From the NCBI GenBank assembly GCA_964410485.1, contig CAYPHJ010000034.1, positions 1-42,746 on the forward strand: a DNA stretch of 42,746 nucleotides, read 5' to 3'. This document shows, piece by piece, positions 1-8,170 of this stretch. The notes beneath the pieces were generated by a model. The model saw only the letters and a list, made by a program, of their open reading frames with translations, was not told where the DNA came from and did not search any database. Numbering within the stretch: position 1 is the first letter of the stretch; every line of letters starts with the position of its first letter. The DNA is from CAYPHJ01 sp964410485 (GTDB lineage Bacteria > Desulfobacterota > Binatia > UBA9968). The translations under genes and the position numbers were made by a program.

Positions 1-4
1 TGTC

Positions 5-121
5 CAAAATCTCCCCTGGCCCCTCCCTTCGACCACGCTCAGGGCATGCTTTTTCCAAAGAGGGGAAACCGTGATCTACCGGCAATTTCCCCCTTTGAAA
101 AGGGGGATTAAGGGGGATTTT
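5..121. repeat. Palindromic interspersed repeat (CCCCCTTA type)
   Basis: The left arm reads AAAATCTCCCCTGGCCCCTC and the right arm AAGGGGGATTAAGGGGGATT, so the ends are imperfect inverted copies around a spacer holding a second short hairpin (TTTCCCCCTTTGAAAAGGGGG). Repeats of this wording are common in spacers of environmental genomes. It may run off the left edge. No ORF inside looks real. The remainder up to position 245 shows nothing recognisable. Confidence 0.55.
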
Positions 122-245
122 CTTAGCGGTCAGCGACTAAAACTCTACGAAGACCTGGATCTAAGAAATCTCAAAAACTTCAAAACATGGTCGGTAAATC
201 AATATGTAGCAACGGCACTTGTACCTATTTTGGACAGCAGTGAGA

Positions 246-437
246 TCATTTATAAAGGCGATCGAGGTTTTTGAAATAAATGCCAAAGCCGATCGCGATA
301 ATCATATAGATAACACTTCGGGCCAGCGCCCAGCCGTCATCGGTGCCGAAGTAGTTTCTAAACTCCCACAACGAGAAAAACACAAAGAAGACAGCGGCTG
401 TGAAAATAAGAATTCTGTGAGCAGTGATCAACCTCAT
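246..437 (-). CDS. Small two-helix membrane protein, unknown
   Basis: This 63-residue product has two hydrophobic stretches, about residues 8-22 and 41-54, joined by a polar loop with NYFGTDDGW, and a basic C-terminus (KNLDRLYK). That is the look of a small bitopic or hairpin inner-membrane protein. I do not recognise a named family. The Shine-Dalgarno signal is weak: a GGAGGAG lies about 20 bases upstream, too far for the ATG used here. It stands alone, divergent from ridA. Composition supports a real gene, but without homologues this remains tentative. Confidence 0.45.
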   Translation of the reverse strand: MRLITAHRILIFTAAVFFVFFSLWEFRNYFGTDDGWALARSVIYMIIAIGFGIYFKNLDRLYK

Positions 438-520
438 GATGACTTGCCGTAGAGCAGCTCCTCCTTCACGGTCAAGTGAAGCACAGCCGGAGTCCGCAGT
501 GCAACACGTCCACTCCCCAC

Positions 521-542
521 CTTGACTTTGAACCTTGAACGT
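521..542. repeat. TTGAAC-type repeat, single arm
   Basis: CTTGACTTTGAACCTTGAAC precedes the ridA upstream region. It uses the same TTGAA words as the larger hairpins at 1061, 11567 and 25372, but I see no opposite arm here. Confidence 0.4.
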
Positions 543-627
543 CCAGCATAATCGGCGCAGGACTATGGCGGATCATTCGGTCGTGTTATAGGATGCTTCC
601 CGCCAGTACGATCTCAGGGAGAGTCAC

Positions 628-1008
628 ATGAAACAAGGCACTGTGCAGACTGACAAGGCCCCGAAAGCAATCGGACCCTACGCCCAAGCCATCAAAGCCA
701 ACGGGTTTGTTTTCACCGCGGGACAAATCGCTCTGGATCCTCAAACAGGCAATTTGATCGACGGCGGGATTGGCGCGCAAACGCGGCAGGTGCTTGACAA
801 TCTTCGCGCGGTTCTGGACGCGGCCGGCTCTTCGTTCGACCGCGTTGTCAAAGCCACGGTCTTTCTTGAGCAGATGTCGGATTTTGCGGCCATGAACGAA
901 GTGTACGCGCAATATCTCGGTGAAGCCAAACCGGCGCGATCGACGGTGGCGGCGGCTGAGCTTCCCAGAGGCGCACTCGTCGAAATCGATCTCATCGCGC
1001 TACTGTAG
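628..1008 (+). CDS. ridA: RidA family enamine/imine deaminase
   Basis: The 126-residue length is typical of RidA (YjgF/YER057c/UK114), which hydrolyses reactive enamine/imine intermediates such as 2-aminoacrylate formed by PLP enzymes and works as a cytosolic trimer. Family hallmarks visible are IGPYAQA at 15-21, FTAGQIALDP at 29-38, and the C-terminal block with Arg104 (RSTV) and LPRGALVEID at 112-121. The arginine and the late glutamate (Glu119) are the substrate-contacting residues in the family. An AGGGAGA ribosome site sits about eight bases before the ATG. It appears monocistronic and is convergent with the hydroxy-acid oxidase gene downstream. Confidence 0.95.
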   Translation: MKQGTVQTDKAPKAIGPYAQAIKANGFVFTAGQIALDPQTGNLIDGGIGAQTRQVLDNLRAVLDAAGSSFDRVVKATVFLEQMSDFAAMNEVYAQYLGEAKPARSTVAAAELPRGALVEIDLIALL

Positions 1009-1060
1009 ACGCGACGGCACGCTCAGAACTCCCGGTCACTGCGAAAAAATACAAGATCCA

Positions 1061-1099
1061 CGTTCAAGCCGCTGAACCTTGGACTTTGAACCTTAAACT
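1061..1099. repeat. TTGAAC-type intergenic hairpin
   Basis: CGTTCAAG is followed by GCTGAACCTTGGACTTTGAA and more of the same, a short example of the TTCAA/TTGAA family. It lies between the convergent ridA and oxidase genes, where it could act in transcription termination, but there is no T-run. Confidence 0.45.
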
Positions 1100-1103
1100 C
1101 TTA

Positions 1104-2111
1104 CTAAACATCGCGGATGACGATCGAGCTGGTTATGTCGCTGGCTGTGGCCGTCCCGGTCATGCACAGCACCCTTTTCATTTCTTCGGCCAGAATTGCA
1201 AAGACTCGCTCGACGCCCGCTGCACCGAACGCGGCAACGCCCCAGGCGACCGGGCGACCGACGAGCACCGCCCTGGCGCCGAGCGCCATTGCCTTAACGA
1301 CATCGCCGCCGCAGCGCACCCCGCTGTCGAGAAGAACCGGCACCTTGGTGCCCGCCACGTCAACGACTTCCGGCAACGCCTCGAGCGCCGACCGGTTGTA
1401 GTCGAGAATCCGTCCACCGTGGTTTGACACGACCAAGGCATCCGCTCCGGCACTCAGCGCGGTACGCGCGTCATCGGCTCCCATGATTCCCTTTACGACA
1501 ACCGGCAGGGAAACTTGCTGCTTCATCCACTCGATGTCTTTTGGTGAAGCACTGTAGCCGCGCCGTGGCTTTCCGTCTTTGGTCGACAGCGGCACTTCGT
1601 CTCCAATCTTCACGGGGCGGACAGTATCCATGGTGATGCCAACTGCGGCAAAGCCGAGGTCTTGTGACAGCTTTGCGTATTGGGAGACTTCCTCCCTGCC
1701 GCGGTTCATGTAAGCCATGAACACAAGGGCCGATTTCGTCGCGGCACGCCAATCCCGCGGGTTGAATTTGGCCGCCTGGCTGACAAGCATCATCGCACCG
1801 GCTTTCGCGGCGCCTTCCGCGACTTCGCGTTCTTTTTCCGTTCCAATCAAGCTGAAGCTTCCCACAGGCGCCACGAGGACGGGAATCGGAAGTTTTTCAC
1901 CGAAAAGCTCCACGGTGATGTCAGGATCGACGACATCGTGAAAGATCCGCTGGCGAAACAGATATTTTTGGAATGCTTTGGGGTTGCGGTGAAAGGTTGC
2001 CTTACTTTCCGCGGCGCCATTGAAGTGATGCCAGGCTTCTGGAGGCATCTGCTGGCGCGCAATGGCTCTTAACTCTTTGAGCCCAATCTGCGCTAAAGGC
2101 TTCTCAATCAT
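1104..2111 (-). CDS. FMN-dependent alpha-hydroxy-acid oxidase/dehydrogenase
   Basis: A TIM-barrel flavoenzyme of the glycolate oxidase / L-lactate dehydrogenase / mandelate dehydrogenase family, which oxidises 2-hydroxy acids to 2-oxo acids. The signature SNHGGRILD is at 229-237, with catalytic His231 and Arg234. Lys207 (VVKG), DSGVR at 262-266 and GARAVLVGRP at 278-287 form the FMN phosphate site. At 335 residues it is shorter than the usual 360-380. The N-terminal segment reads AWHHFNGAAES where relatives usually have tyrosines before GGA, so substrate preference cannot be inferred from lactate or glycolate oxidases. It follows the VOC gene by seven bases, so the two are almost certainly co-transcribed. 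The start ATG is preceded by only a weak site, consistent with coupling. Confidence 0.88.
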   Translation of the reverse strand: MIEKPLAQIGLKELRAIARQQMPPEAWHHFNGAAESKATFHRNPKAFQKYLFRQRIFHDVVDPDITVELFGEKLPIPVLVAPVGSFSLIGTEKEREVAEGAAKAGAMMLVSQAAKFNPRDWRAATKSALVFMAYMNRGREEVSQYAKLSQDLGFAAVGITMDTVRPVKIGDEVPLSTKDGKPRRGYSASPKDIEWMKQQVSLPVVVKGIMGADDARTALSAGADALVVSNHGGRILDYNRSALEALPEVVDVAGTKVPVLLDSGVRCGGDVVKAMALGARAVLVGRPVAWGVAAFGAAGVERVFAILAEEMKRVLCMTGTATASDITSSIVIRDV

Positions 2112-2118
2112 AATTCAC

Positions 2119-2970
2119 TCAGTTTTTTGAAATGATCTCCCAGCAATTCGTTCCTGGGTCCCTGAGAAGAAACGCGGCCACCGCGCCTTTCTGTTCAAGC
2201 GGCCAAAGTTCTTTCACTCCGAGATCCTGACCCGACGCAGTGAGCCACCGATGGGCCTTTTCTACCGCTTCAGCCGACTCGAGCGTAAGTGTGTTGCGAA
2301 ACTTGGGTGAGTGGATTTTGTAATCCGCCCTCACGGCGCAAACAATATACCACTTGCTGTTTGGATGCTTTACGTAAATCACATGATCATTCAGCTGATG
2401 CACCTCCAGACTCAGAATCTGCGTGTAGAAATCCCAGTTCTCCTTGATATCGTTGCAAACCAACGTGCCATGAGTAAACGCCTGCGGCACGTACCCTCTC
2501 CCCGGGAAGCGCTCGGGCCCCAGTGGTCGGTCCCAGTGGGGGGCACGGACGCCGCCGAATCTCTGGAGCATCGAGTCCTTGCGCAGCGCGGCTGCATAGC
2601 ACTCGATCTCCCAGCCGTTGGTGCCGGGCTCCACGAAGTAGAGCGAGTAAGATCCGTGGTTGTAAAGAGGCTTGCCGATCTGTTTGATGCCGTACTTTTC
2701 CTTGTTCGCGGTAAGATACTCAAAAGCCGCGTCGACTTCTTCATTGGTTTGGACTCGCACTCCCCAGTGATTGTGCATCTGTTTGGGAGGTGCTTCCGGG
2801 CCGGCTTCATGGACTACCAGAAGCCAATCCGTATTTGGATGTTTGAGCTTCGCTTCCCGATGGTCTTCGGCGACACTCTCGAATGCGAGCAAATCCGTCA
2901 GCACCCGAACCGATTCTTTCAAACTGGAGCATTCCATATGAGTTGCGGACAACGCGATCGGTTCGATCAT
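2119..2970 (-). CDS. Two-domain VOC (glyoxalase/extradiol dioxygenase fold) protein
   Basis: The 283 residues form two vicinal-oxygen-chelate modules (about 6-125 and 163-280), as in extradiol ring-cleavage dioxygenases and two-domain glyoxalases. The first module has a plausible metal triad: His11, His68 (NHWGV) and Glu121 or Glu123 (GWEIECY). The second has His167 (FTHGTLV) and Glu278 (CWEII), but Asn226 (FRNTLTL) stands where the middle histidine is expected, so only one module may bind metal. A strong GGGGGAGGG ribosome site precedes the ATG. It is first in an operon with the FMN oxidase and divergent from the TctC gene. An oxidative aromatic or hydroxy-acid pathway is a reasonable guess; the substrate is unknown. 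Confidence 0.82.
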   Translation of the reverse strand: MIEPIALSATHMECSSLKESVRVLTDLLAFESVAEDHREAKLKHPNTDWLLVVHEAGPEAPPKQMHNHWGVRVQTNEEVDAAFEYLTANKEKYGIKQIGKPLYNHGSYSLYFVEPGTNGWEIECYAAALRKDSMLQRFGGVRAPHWDRPLGPERFPGRGYVPQAFTHGTLVCNDIKENWDFYTQILSLEVHQLNDHVIYVKHPNSKWYIVCAVRADYKIHSPKFRNTLTLESAEAVEKAHRWLTASGQDLGVKELWPLEQKGAVAAFLLRDPGTNCWEIISKN

Positions 2971-3083
2971 GACTTTCCCTCCCCCCGGTAAGCCGGGCGA
3001 AAGAATCGAGCTTGCAGATCATTTTCCTAATTGGACCCTGAAAATTTACAGTGGTACCGGCAGGCTGTCAAACAACACCCGCC

Positions 3084-3110
3084 TTGACACAACTGTGTCG
3101 ATCTCATAAG
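3084..3110 (+). promoter_or_regulatory. Candidate sigma-70 promoter for the TctC gene
   Basis: A perfect TTGACA (3084-3089) is followed after 15 bases by CATAAG (3105-3110). The short spacer and poor -10 make this tentative, but it sits 33 bases before the ATG of the binding-protein gene. Confidence 0.35.
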
Positions 3111-3142
3111 GGTTCCTTAATCCCGCAGAGGAGGAGATTGAA

Positions 3143-4171
3143 ATGGCGCAAAAGCGGTCGATCGGAGCTTTGCTCGTCCTTATGTTTGTTTGTTTTACCG
3201 TTGGAACCTCCGTTGCTCAAGAGACCTTCTATAAGGGCAAAACGATTCGCATGGTGGTGGGTGCTTCCGCCGGAGGAGGGTTCGATACCTATACCCGGAC
3301 GATGGGGCGGCACCTGAGCAAACACATTCCCGGTAATCCGTCTATCGTTGTCGAGAACATGCCGGGAGCCGGCCATCTCATCAGTGCCAATCATCTTTAC
3401 AAAGTTGCCAAACCCGACGGCCTCACGATAGGTCATTTTCAAGGAGGTCTGTTTCTGCACCAGCTCCTGGGCCGTCCAGGGATCGAGTTTGAGGCAAGCA
3501 AGTTTGAATTTATCGGAGCGCCCGTAGTCGACAACCGCGCCTGCGCGTTGACCCGAGCAAGCGGTATAACTAGCGTGGAACGATGGCTTGCGTCGAAAAC
3601 TCCAGTGAAACTGGGGGGGATCCCCGGCGCAGCTCCGGACGACATTGCTCGGATGCTCGCTGCAACGACTCCGCTGCCGATTCAATTGGTTGGAGGCTAC
3701 AAAGGAACTTCCGAGATCCGGCTGGCCGCTGAAAGCGGTGAAGTTGCCGGCGGCTGCTGGACATGGGACTCCATACGTGCGACCTGGACCAAGGCAATTC
3801 AATCGGGGGACGCAGTGGTCGTACTGCAAATTCTAGCAAAGCCCCACCCGGAGCTTCCCAAGGTGCCTCTGGCCGTCGACCTCGCCAAAACTGACGAAGC
3901 ACGGCAGTTGATTAGGGTCGGTATTCAAGAACCGTCGAGCTACTATCGCCCATACGTTCTGCCGCCCGGTACACCCAAAGATCGGGTACAGACATTGCGC
4001 AAGGCGTTTCTTGCGACTCTAAAGGATACCGCATTCCTGGCGGAGGCAAAAAAAGCACGGCTGGATGTCGACCCGGTTACCGGGGAAGAAATGCAAAAGA
4101 TGATCTCGGGTCTGTCCCGGCTGGACGCCTCAACGGTGGGGAGACTTAAGGAAATTCTCAGTATCAAATGA
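3143..4171 (+). CDS. TctC/Bug-type periplasmic solute-binding protein
   Basis: The 342-residue product begins with a clear signal peptide (MAQKRSIGALLVLMFVCF, cleavage near SVAQ-ET) and continues with FYKGKTIRMVVG and ASAGGGFDTYTRTMGRHL, the N-terminal pattern of TctC-family binding proteins of tripartite tricarboxylate transporters. Later NMPGAG and LPPGTP blocks are also typical. Such proteins bind carboxylates in the periplasm and deliver them to TctA/TctB permeases. No TctA or TctB is present here, so it is an orphan, as is common for the expanded Bug family. GAGGAGGAG lies eight bases before the ATG. It is divergent from the VOC/oxidase operon, suggesting a shared role in carboxylic-acid metabolism. 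Confidence 0.88.
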   Translation: MAQKRSIGALLVLMFVCFTVGTSVAQETFYKGKTIRMVVGASAGGGFDTYTRTMGRHLSKHIPGNPSIVVENMPGAGHLISANHLYKVAKPDGLTIGHFQGGLFLHQLLGRPGIEFEASKFEFIGAPVVDNRACALTRASGITSVERWLASKTPVKLGGIPGAAPDDIARMLAATTPLPIQLVGGYKGTSEIRLAAESGEVAGGCWTWDSIRATWTKAIQSGDAVVVLQILAKPHPELPKVPLAVDLAKTDEARQLIRVGIQEPSSYYRPYVLPPGTPKDRVQTLRKAFLATLKDTAFLAEAKKARLDVDPVTGEEMQKMISGLSRLDASTVGRLKEILSIK

Positions 4172-4184
4172 TGAGCGATCCGGG

Positions 4185-4682
4185 TTAGGAACTCTGTTTT
4201 TCCCGCTTGCTCATGGCGCCATTGGCAGCGCGCTGCGGCCTTCTTTGGGCCCTACGGCGGGTGAGGAGATGGCGCGCCCTGCTGACCATCCGTCGTTCGG
4301 TGGGAAAGACGAGATTCTGCAGCGCCTGACCGATAGGGAACCAGCGCGCTTCGTCCACTTCGTGGTCATGACTCTCTACGTTGCCCGATTGGTAGCGCAA
4401 GAGAAAAAAGTGAACTCGTTTAAAAATCCGCACAGGCTCACCTTCCTTGCTCCTGGCTCGGTACCAGTAAGTGATGTTTCCCAGTTGCTTGACGATTTTT
4501 CCCTCCAGACCGGTTTCTTCCCTCACCTCTCTTAACGCCGCTTGCTCAACTGTTTCCCCTTCCTCCACATGGCCCTTGGGTAATCCCCAACGCCTCCGCA
4601 CGTGGATCAAGGCTATCTCAAACCGATCCTTGTGCCGGCGATAAATGACTCCGCCCGCCGAGAGTTCCCGCACCGTACGCAT
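4185..4682 (-). CDS. Nudix hydrolase
   Basis: A 165-residue Nudix-fold protein. The Nudix box spans residues 37-59 and matches G-x5-E-x7-REVREETG-L, with all the metal-binding glutamates. It follows RWGLPKG, the usual lead-in, and SAGGVIYR marks the first strand. Nudix enzymes cleave nucleoside diphosphates linked to other moieties. The sequence resembles the diadenosine-tetraphosphate / NTP pyrophosphohydrolase-like group, but the substrate is not determined. The C-terminus (about 140-165) is highly basic and probably disordered. It starts 12 bases after cutA in the same direction, so the pair forms an operon. Confidence 0.92.
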   Translation of the reverse strand: MRTVRELSAGGVIYRRHKDRFEIALIHVRRRWGLPKGHVEEGETVEQAALREVREETGLEGKIVKQLGNITYWYRARSKEGEPVRIFKRVHFFLLRYQSGNVESHDHEVDEARWFPIGQALQNLVFPTERRMVSRARHLLTRRRAQRRPQRAANGAMSKREKQSS

Positions 4683-4694
4683 GAGGCGGCCGCA

Positions 4695-5021
4695 TTAACC
4701 CGTGGCTGTCACCTGATCGCGCAACCAGCTCAGATATTCCTCGCTCCCTTGAGCAATGGGTAACGCGATAATTTCGGGTACGGCATAGCTATGAAGTGCG
4801 CGTATCCTTTTCTCCAGAGCGGGGAACATCTCCTTGACAGTCTTGATAATGAGAAGCTCCTCCTGGCTCTGTTCGATCTCACCCTGCCAACGGTAAGTGG
4901 AATGGATTTGACCGATTCGGTTGACGCACGCTGCCAATCGCTCTTCCACGAGCGCTCGGGCCAACAGCTCTCCTTCGGCGGCGGATCCGACGGTAACATA
5001 AACAACAATGGCTTCTTGCAT
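4695..5021 (-). CDS. cutA: CutA1 divalent-cation tolerance protein
   Basis: The 108 residues match the CutA1 family: YVTVGSAAEGELLARALVEE near the start, LAACVNRI (about 29-36), a YRWQGEIE strand, EELLIIKT (54-61), and a C-terminal HSYAVPEIIALP block (77-88). CutA1 proteins are small, very stable trimers with a ferredoxin-like fold related to PII. They have been linked to copper tolerance in Escherichia coli, though the biochemical role is unsettled. It is the first gene of a two-gene unit with the Nudix hydrolase. Only a weak ribosome site is seen upstream. Confidence 0.95.
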   Translation of the reverse strand: MQEAIVVYVTVGSAAEGELLARALVEERLAACVNRIGQIHSTYRWQGEIEQSQEELLIIKTVKEMFPALEKRIRALHSYAVPEIIALPIAQGSEEYLSWLRDQVTATG

Positions 5022-5451
5022 ATCTAAGAATCATAGTACACTGAGTTGAGGAATCGCCGCAATAAAACACATGCGAGGATAGAAACATCGAGGATGGAGG
5101 ATGGCGATCTTCGAGCCGTGATCTGCCGACTCGGTTCGGCCGAGCGTCGCCAGCAAACTATGCGCACTAAAGACGAAATCCGGGAAGAGGTCTGGGCTCG
5201 CTTAGACCCGTACCGAAACAAAGAAAAACAACTTGATTCGTCGCTCCCGGAACTCGCGATCCATTGCGGGGGCCCGGAAAATCATACCACCCGATGCGCG
5301 GGCGGTAGTTGTCTTCGGACGCCCCCTGCAGAGCGCGGGCCCAGGAGCGAGCAGATCGCATGGCCCCGGCTAAGTCAGCGGCACGCCCGCTGATTGAAAG
5401 CCTAGCGGAGGTATGTTAACTGAATAGCTTTTAAGTTCGAGGATTTGAACC
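5022..5451. other. Gene-poor spacer with a possible cyclo-ligase relic
   Basis: No convincing gene fills these 430 bases. The plus-strand frame opening at 5160 reads MRTKDEIREEVWARL, which resembles the N-terminus of 5-formyltetrahydrofolate cyclo-ligase-like proteins. The next codons lose any resemblance and the frame ends at 5393. It may be a decayed start of such a gene or chance. The opposite-strand frames have no family features. Confidence 0.3.
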
Positions 5452-5829
5452 GTGCAAAAGATCGATTTCGACAAAGGCAACGGTCTGGTTCCTGTGATCG
5501 CCCAGGACTATCGCTCGCGCGAAGTCCTCATGGTCGCGTACATGAACAAAGAAGCTTGGGAAAAAACAAAGAGGACCGGCAAAGCCCATTATTACAGTCG
5601 CTCGCGACGGGGGTTGTGGCTGAAGGGAGAAGAGTCGGGACACTTTCAGGAAGTAAAGAACGCTTTCATTGATTGTGACGGTGACACCTTGCTCCTAAAG
5701 GTGCGACAAGTCGGCGGCGCCGCCTGTCACGAGGGTTACCGCAGCTGCTTTTATCGCCGCCGCGCAAATGGCACCTGGAGGGTGACTGCAAGGCGCGCGT
5801 TCGATCCGAAAGAAGTTTACCAGAAGTGA
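5452..5829 (+). CDS. hisI: Phosphoribosyl-AMP cyclohydrolase
   Basis: HisI opens the purine ring of phosphoribosyl-AMP in the third step of histidine synthesis, as a cytosolic metal-dependent homodimer. The 125-residue protein is the monofunctional form without a HisE domain. Metal ligands are all visible: the DCDGD motif gives Asp74, Asp76 and Asp78 with Cys75, and Cys92 and Cys99 come from CHEGYRSC. The start is GTG at 5452, supported by a GAGGA site about eight bases upstream and by alignment of the conserved N-terminus. Its TGA overlaps the GTG start of hisG, implying translational coupling. No other his gene is in the window, and the I-then-G order is unusual. Confidence 0.95.
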   Translation: MQKIDFDKGNGLVPVIAQDYRSREVLMVAYMNKEAWEKTKRTGKAHYYSRSRRGLWLKGEESGHFQEVKNAFIDCDGDTLLLKVRQVGGAACHEGYRSCFYRRRANGTWRVTARRAFDPKEVYQK

Positions 5830-6716
5830 ACGAATTAAAGTTCGGTCTTCCCAAGGGAAGCTTGGAAAACACCACGATCGAGCTCTTTAAGAACTCGGGC
5901 TGGAAAATCACGACCTCGAGCAGGAGCTATTTTCCGACAATCGATGACCCGACCCTGCGCTGCAGTCTCGTGCGCCCACAGGAAATGTCACGGTACGTCG
6001 AGATGGGGACCCTGGATGCCGGCATCACGGGCAGGGATTGGACGCAGGAAAACGAATCCGACATTCACGTCGTCAGTGAGATGGTCTATTCAAAAGCCAG
6101 TTTCAGGCCTACACGCTGGGTGCTCGCTGTACCGCACGACTCGGCGATCAAGAAGATTGAAGATCTTAGAGGCAAAAGAATTGCCACGGAAATGGTCAAG
6201 TTCACCAAACGCTACTTTGCAGAGCGGAACGTTCCGGTGGAGGTGGAGTTTTCCTGGGGTGCCACGGAAGCCAAGGCCGCAGAAGGACTGGTGGACGCGA
6301 TTGTCGAAGTCACCGAAACAGGAACCACGATTCGCGCGCACGGACTGAAAATCATTGCCGATCTGATGGAGTCATGCCCTCAGCTCATCGCCAATCGAAC
6401 CGCCTGGACTGATCCCTGGAAGCGCGACAAGATCGAACAAATCAGGCTACTACTGCAAGGCGCCCTTGCGGCAGAGAACAAAGTCGGTATCAAGATGAAT
6501 GTCGCCGAATCCGATTTGCAGAGAGTTGTCGAGCTCATACCCAGCATCACCGCCCCGACCATTGCGAGCCTTTATCCGGCGCCGGCGTTAAAGGGCGTCA
6601 AGTGGTTTTCCATCGAGAGCGTTATCGCCGAAGATGTTGTTCGTGATTTGATTCCGAAGCTGATACAAAACGGCGCGGTGGGAATCATCGAGTACCCGCT
6701 AAACAAGATCATCTAG
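5826..6716 (+). CDS. hisG: ATP phosphoribosyltransferase, long form
   Basis: HisG catalyses the first committed step of histidine synthesis, joining ATP and PRPP. At 296 residues this is the long, hexameric form that carries its own C-terminal ACT-like regulatory domain (about 215-296) for histidine feedback, so no HisZ is needed. FGLPKGSLE (6-14), LDAGITGRDW (62-71) and the PRPP loop region DAIVEVTETGTT (about 158-169) are recognisable. The GTG start shares four bases with the end of hisI. The gene is convergent with the carboxyltransferase gene; the 69 bases between them show no strong terminator. Confidence 0.95.
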   Translation: MNELKFGLPKGSLENTTIELFKNSGWKITTSSRSYFPTIDDPTLRCSLVRPQEMSRYVEMGTLDAGITGRDWTQENESDIHVVSEMVYSKASFRPTRWVLAVPHDSAIKKIEDLRGKRIATEMVKFTKRYFAERNVPVEVEFSWGATEAKAAEGLVDAIVEVTETGTTIRAHGLKIIADLMESCPQLIANRTAWTDPWKRDKIEQIRLLLQGALAAENKVGIKMNVAESDLQRVVELIPSITAPTIASLYPAPALKGVKWFSIESVIAEDVVRDLIPKLIQNGAVGIIEYPLNKII

Positions 6717-6785
6717 CCGGAACGCCCTCGGTCTAAAGTCTCGCGTCCCGATCGAGCTTTTCCCTCAATGCGCGCATCATGTCGG

Positions 6786-8159
6786 CTAGTGCGCGCTGCC
6801 CATGACCTGCCGCCCGTTTGCCTGCGATTCCCGCCAAAGAAAAAACTCCTTGCTGATGTCCGGAAACAGAGCGTACGAAAGAACGTCTTCCTCGGTGCCG
6901 GCCAAATCGCCGGCTTCTTTTCGTGCATCCTCGAGTCCGGGTTTAAGAAGATCAGCTGGGCGACAGGTAATCGGCTGTTTTTTACCGAGGATCTTTTGTT
7001 TAATCTCATCGCTGATTTGTCCAGGCGGCTCGCCGTACAGACCCATGACGTAGTTTTTGGTTTCCGTTGCAACCACCGAGTACCGCTTACCTGTCATCAC
7101 GTTGAGAGCCGCTTGAGACCCGACGATCTGGCTAGTGGGTGTAACTAACGGGGGATACCCCAGATCTTTGCGTACGTGGGGCATCTCACCGAGCACCGCG
7201 TCAAGTCGATCTTCGGCGTTTTGCTGGCGCAATTGAGCCACGAGATTGGACAACATCCCGCCGGGCACCTGAGAAACCAAAACATCGGTCTTAATTTGAT
7301 TGTTCACCGCGCTTTCGAACTCAGAGTACTTGCGCCGCACGCCGTAGAAATAGTCGGCGATCTGGTTGAGCAATGTGATATCCAATCCGGTGTCGCGCGG
7401 TGTACCCATCAACGCCGCCACCAACGCCTCGGTCGCCGGCTGTGAGGTTCCCTGAGAAAACGGCGCCAAGGCCGTATCAACAATATCGGCGCCCGCCTCG
7501 ATGGCCATCATGTAACTCATGGGCGCCAGTCCGGCCGTGCAATGGGAGTGAAGATGGAGCGGCAGCGGAATACGCGACTTGAGACCTTTGACCAGCTCAT
7601 AAGCGACATAGGGTGCCAACATCCCAGCCATATCCTTGACGCAGATGATCTGGACTCCCATGGCGGCCAATTTTTCCCCGACGCGGACAAAGTAATCCAC
7701 TGAGTGGACCGGGCTGACGGTGTAGCAAATGGCCCCTTCGACAAGCTTACCCGTCTTGAGCGCCGCCTCGATGGCCGTTTTCATATTGCGGATGTCATTC
7801 ATGGCGTCAAAGATCCGAAATACGTCAATGCCATTTGCGGCAGCGCGCTCGATGAAGGCACGGACCACATCGTCAGGATAGTTGCGATAGCCGACCACAT
7901 TTTGTCCCCGCACCAACATTTGGAAGCGAGTTTGGGGCATCGCAGCGCGCAATTTGCGCAGCCTTTCCCAGGGGCATTCCTTCAAATAACGAAGGCAGGC
8001 GTCAAAGGTGGCCCCTCCCCACGTCTCCAGCGACCAGTAGCCCACCTGGTCGAGCTTGTCGGCAATCGGGAGCATGTCCTCGGTGCGCATGCGCGTTGCG
8101 AGAAGCGACTGGTGTGCATCGCGCAAGACCGTTTCTGTAATCTCTACTTTTTTGCCCAT
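6786..8159 (-). CDS. Carboxyltransferase subunit (pyruvate carboxylase B / oxaloacetate decarboxylase alpha / 5S type)
   Basis: A TIM-barrel carboxyltransferase that moves CO2 between biotin and pyruvate/oxaloacetate. Metal and active-site residues are visible: Asp14 in RDAHQS, Lys175 in CVKDMAG (carbamylated in the family), and His204/His206 in the HLHSH motif. At 457 residues it stops where PycB and OadA proteins normally continue into a biotinyl domain, and no AMKM-like biotinylation site is present. It therefore resembles the 5S transcarboxylase subunit and needs a separate biotin carrier and biotin carboxylase, neither in this window. Its ribosome site AGGAG overlaps the stop of the upstream ferredoxin gene, so it is the last gene of a four-gene operon. 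Confidence 0.9.
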   Translation of the reverse strand: MGKKVEITETVLRDAHQSLLATRMRTEDMLPIADKLDQVGYWSLETWGGATFDACLRYLKECPWERLRKLRAAMPQTRFQMLVRGQNVVGYRNYPDDVVRAFIERAAANGIDVFRIFDAMNDIRNMKTAIEAALKTGKLVEGAICYTVSPVHSVDYFVRVGEKLAAMGVQIICVKDMAGMLAPYVAYELVKGLKSRIPLPLHLHSHCTAGLAPMSYMMAIEAGADIVDTALAPFSQGTSQPATEALVAALMGTPRDTGLDITLLNQIADYFYGVRRKYSEFESAVNNQIKTDVLVSQVPGGMLSNLVAQLRQQNAEDRLDAVLGEMPHVRKDLGYPPLVTPTSQIVGSQAALNVMTGKRYSVVATETKNYVMGLYGEPPGQISDEIKQKILGKKQPITCRPADLLKPGLEDARKEAGDLAGTEEDVLSYALFPDISKEFFLWRESQANGRQVMGSAH

Positions 8160-8170
8160 GGTATGAGCTC

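Noticed and set aside
5022..5451. A plus-strand 115-codon and a minus-strand 64-codon gene
   Set aside because: Neither has a ribosome site or coherent protein features beyond a 15-residue resemblance at 5160.
5430..5460. tRNA-like GAGGATTTGAACC wording
   Set aside because: There is no cloverleaf around it; it is the ribosome-binding region of hisI.
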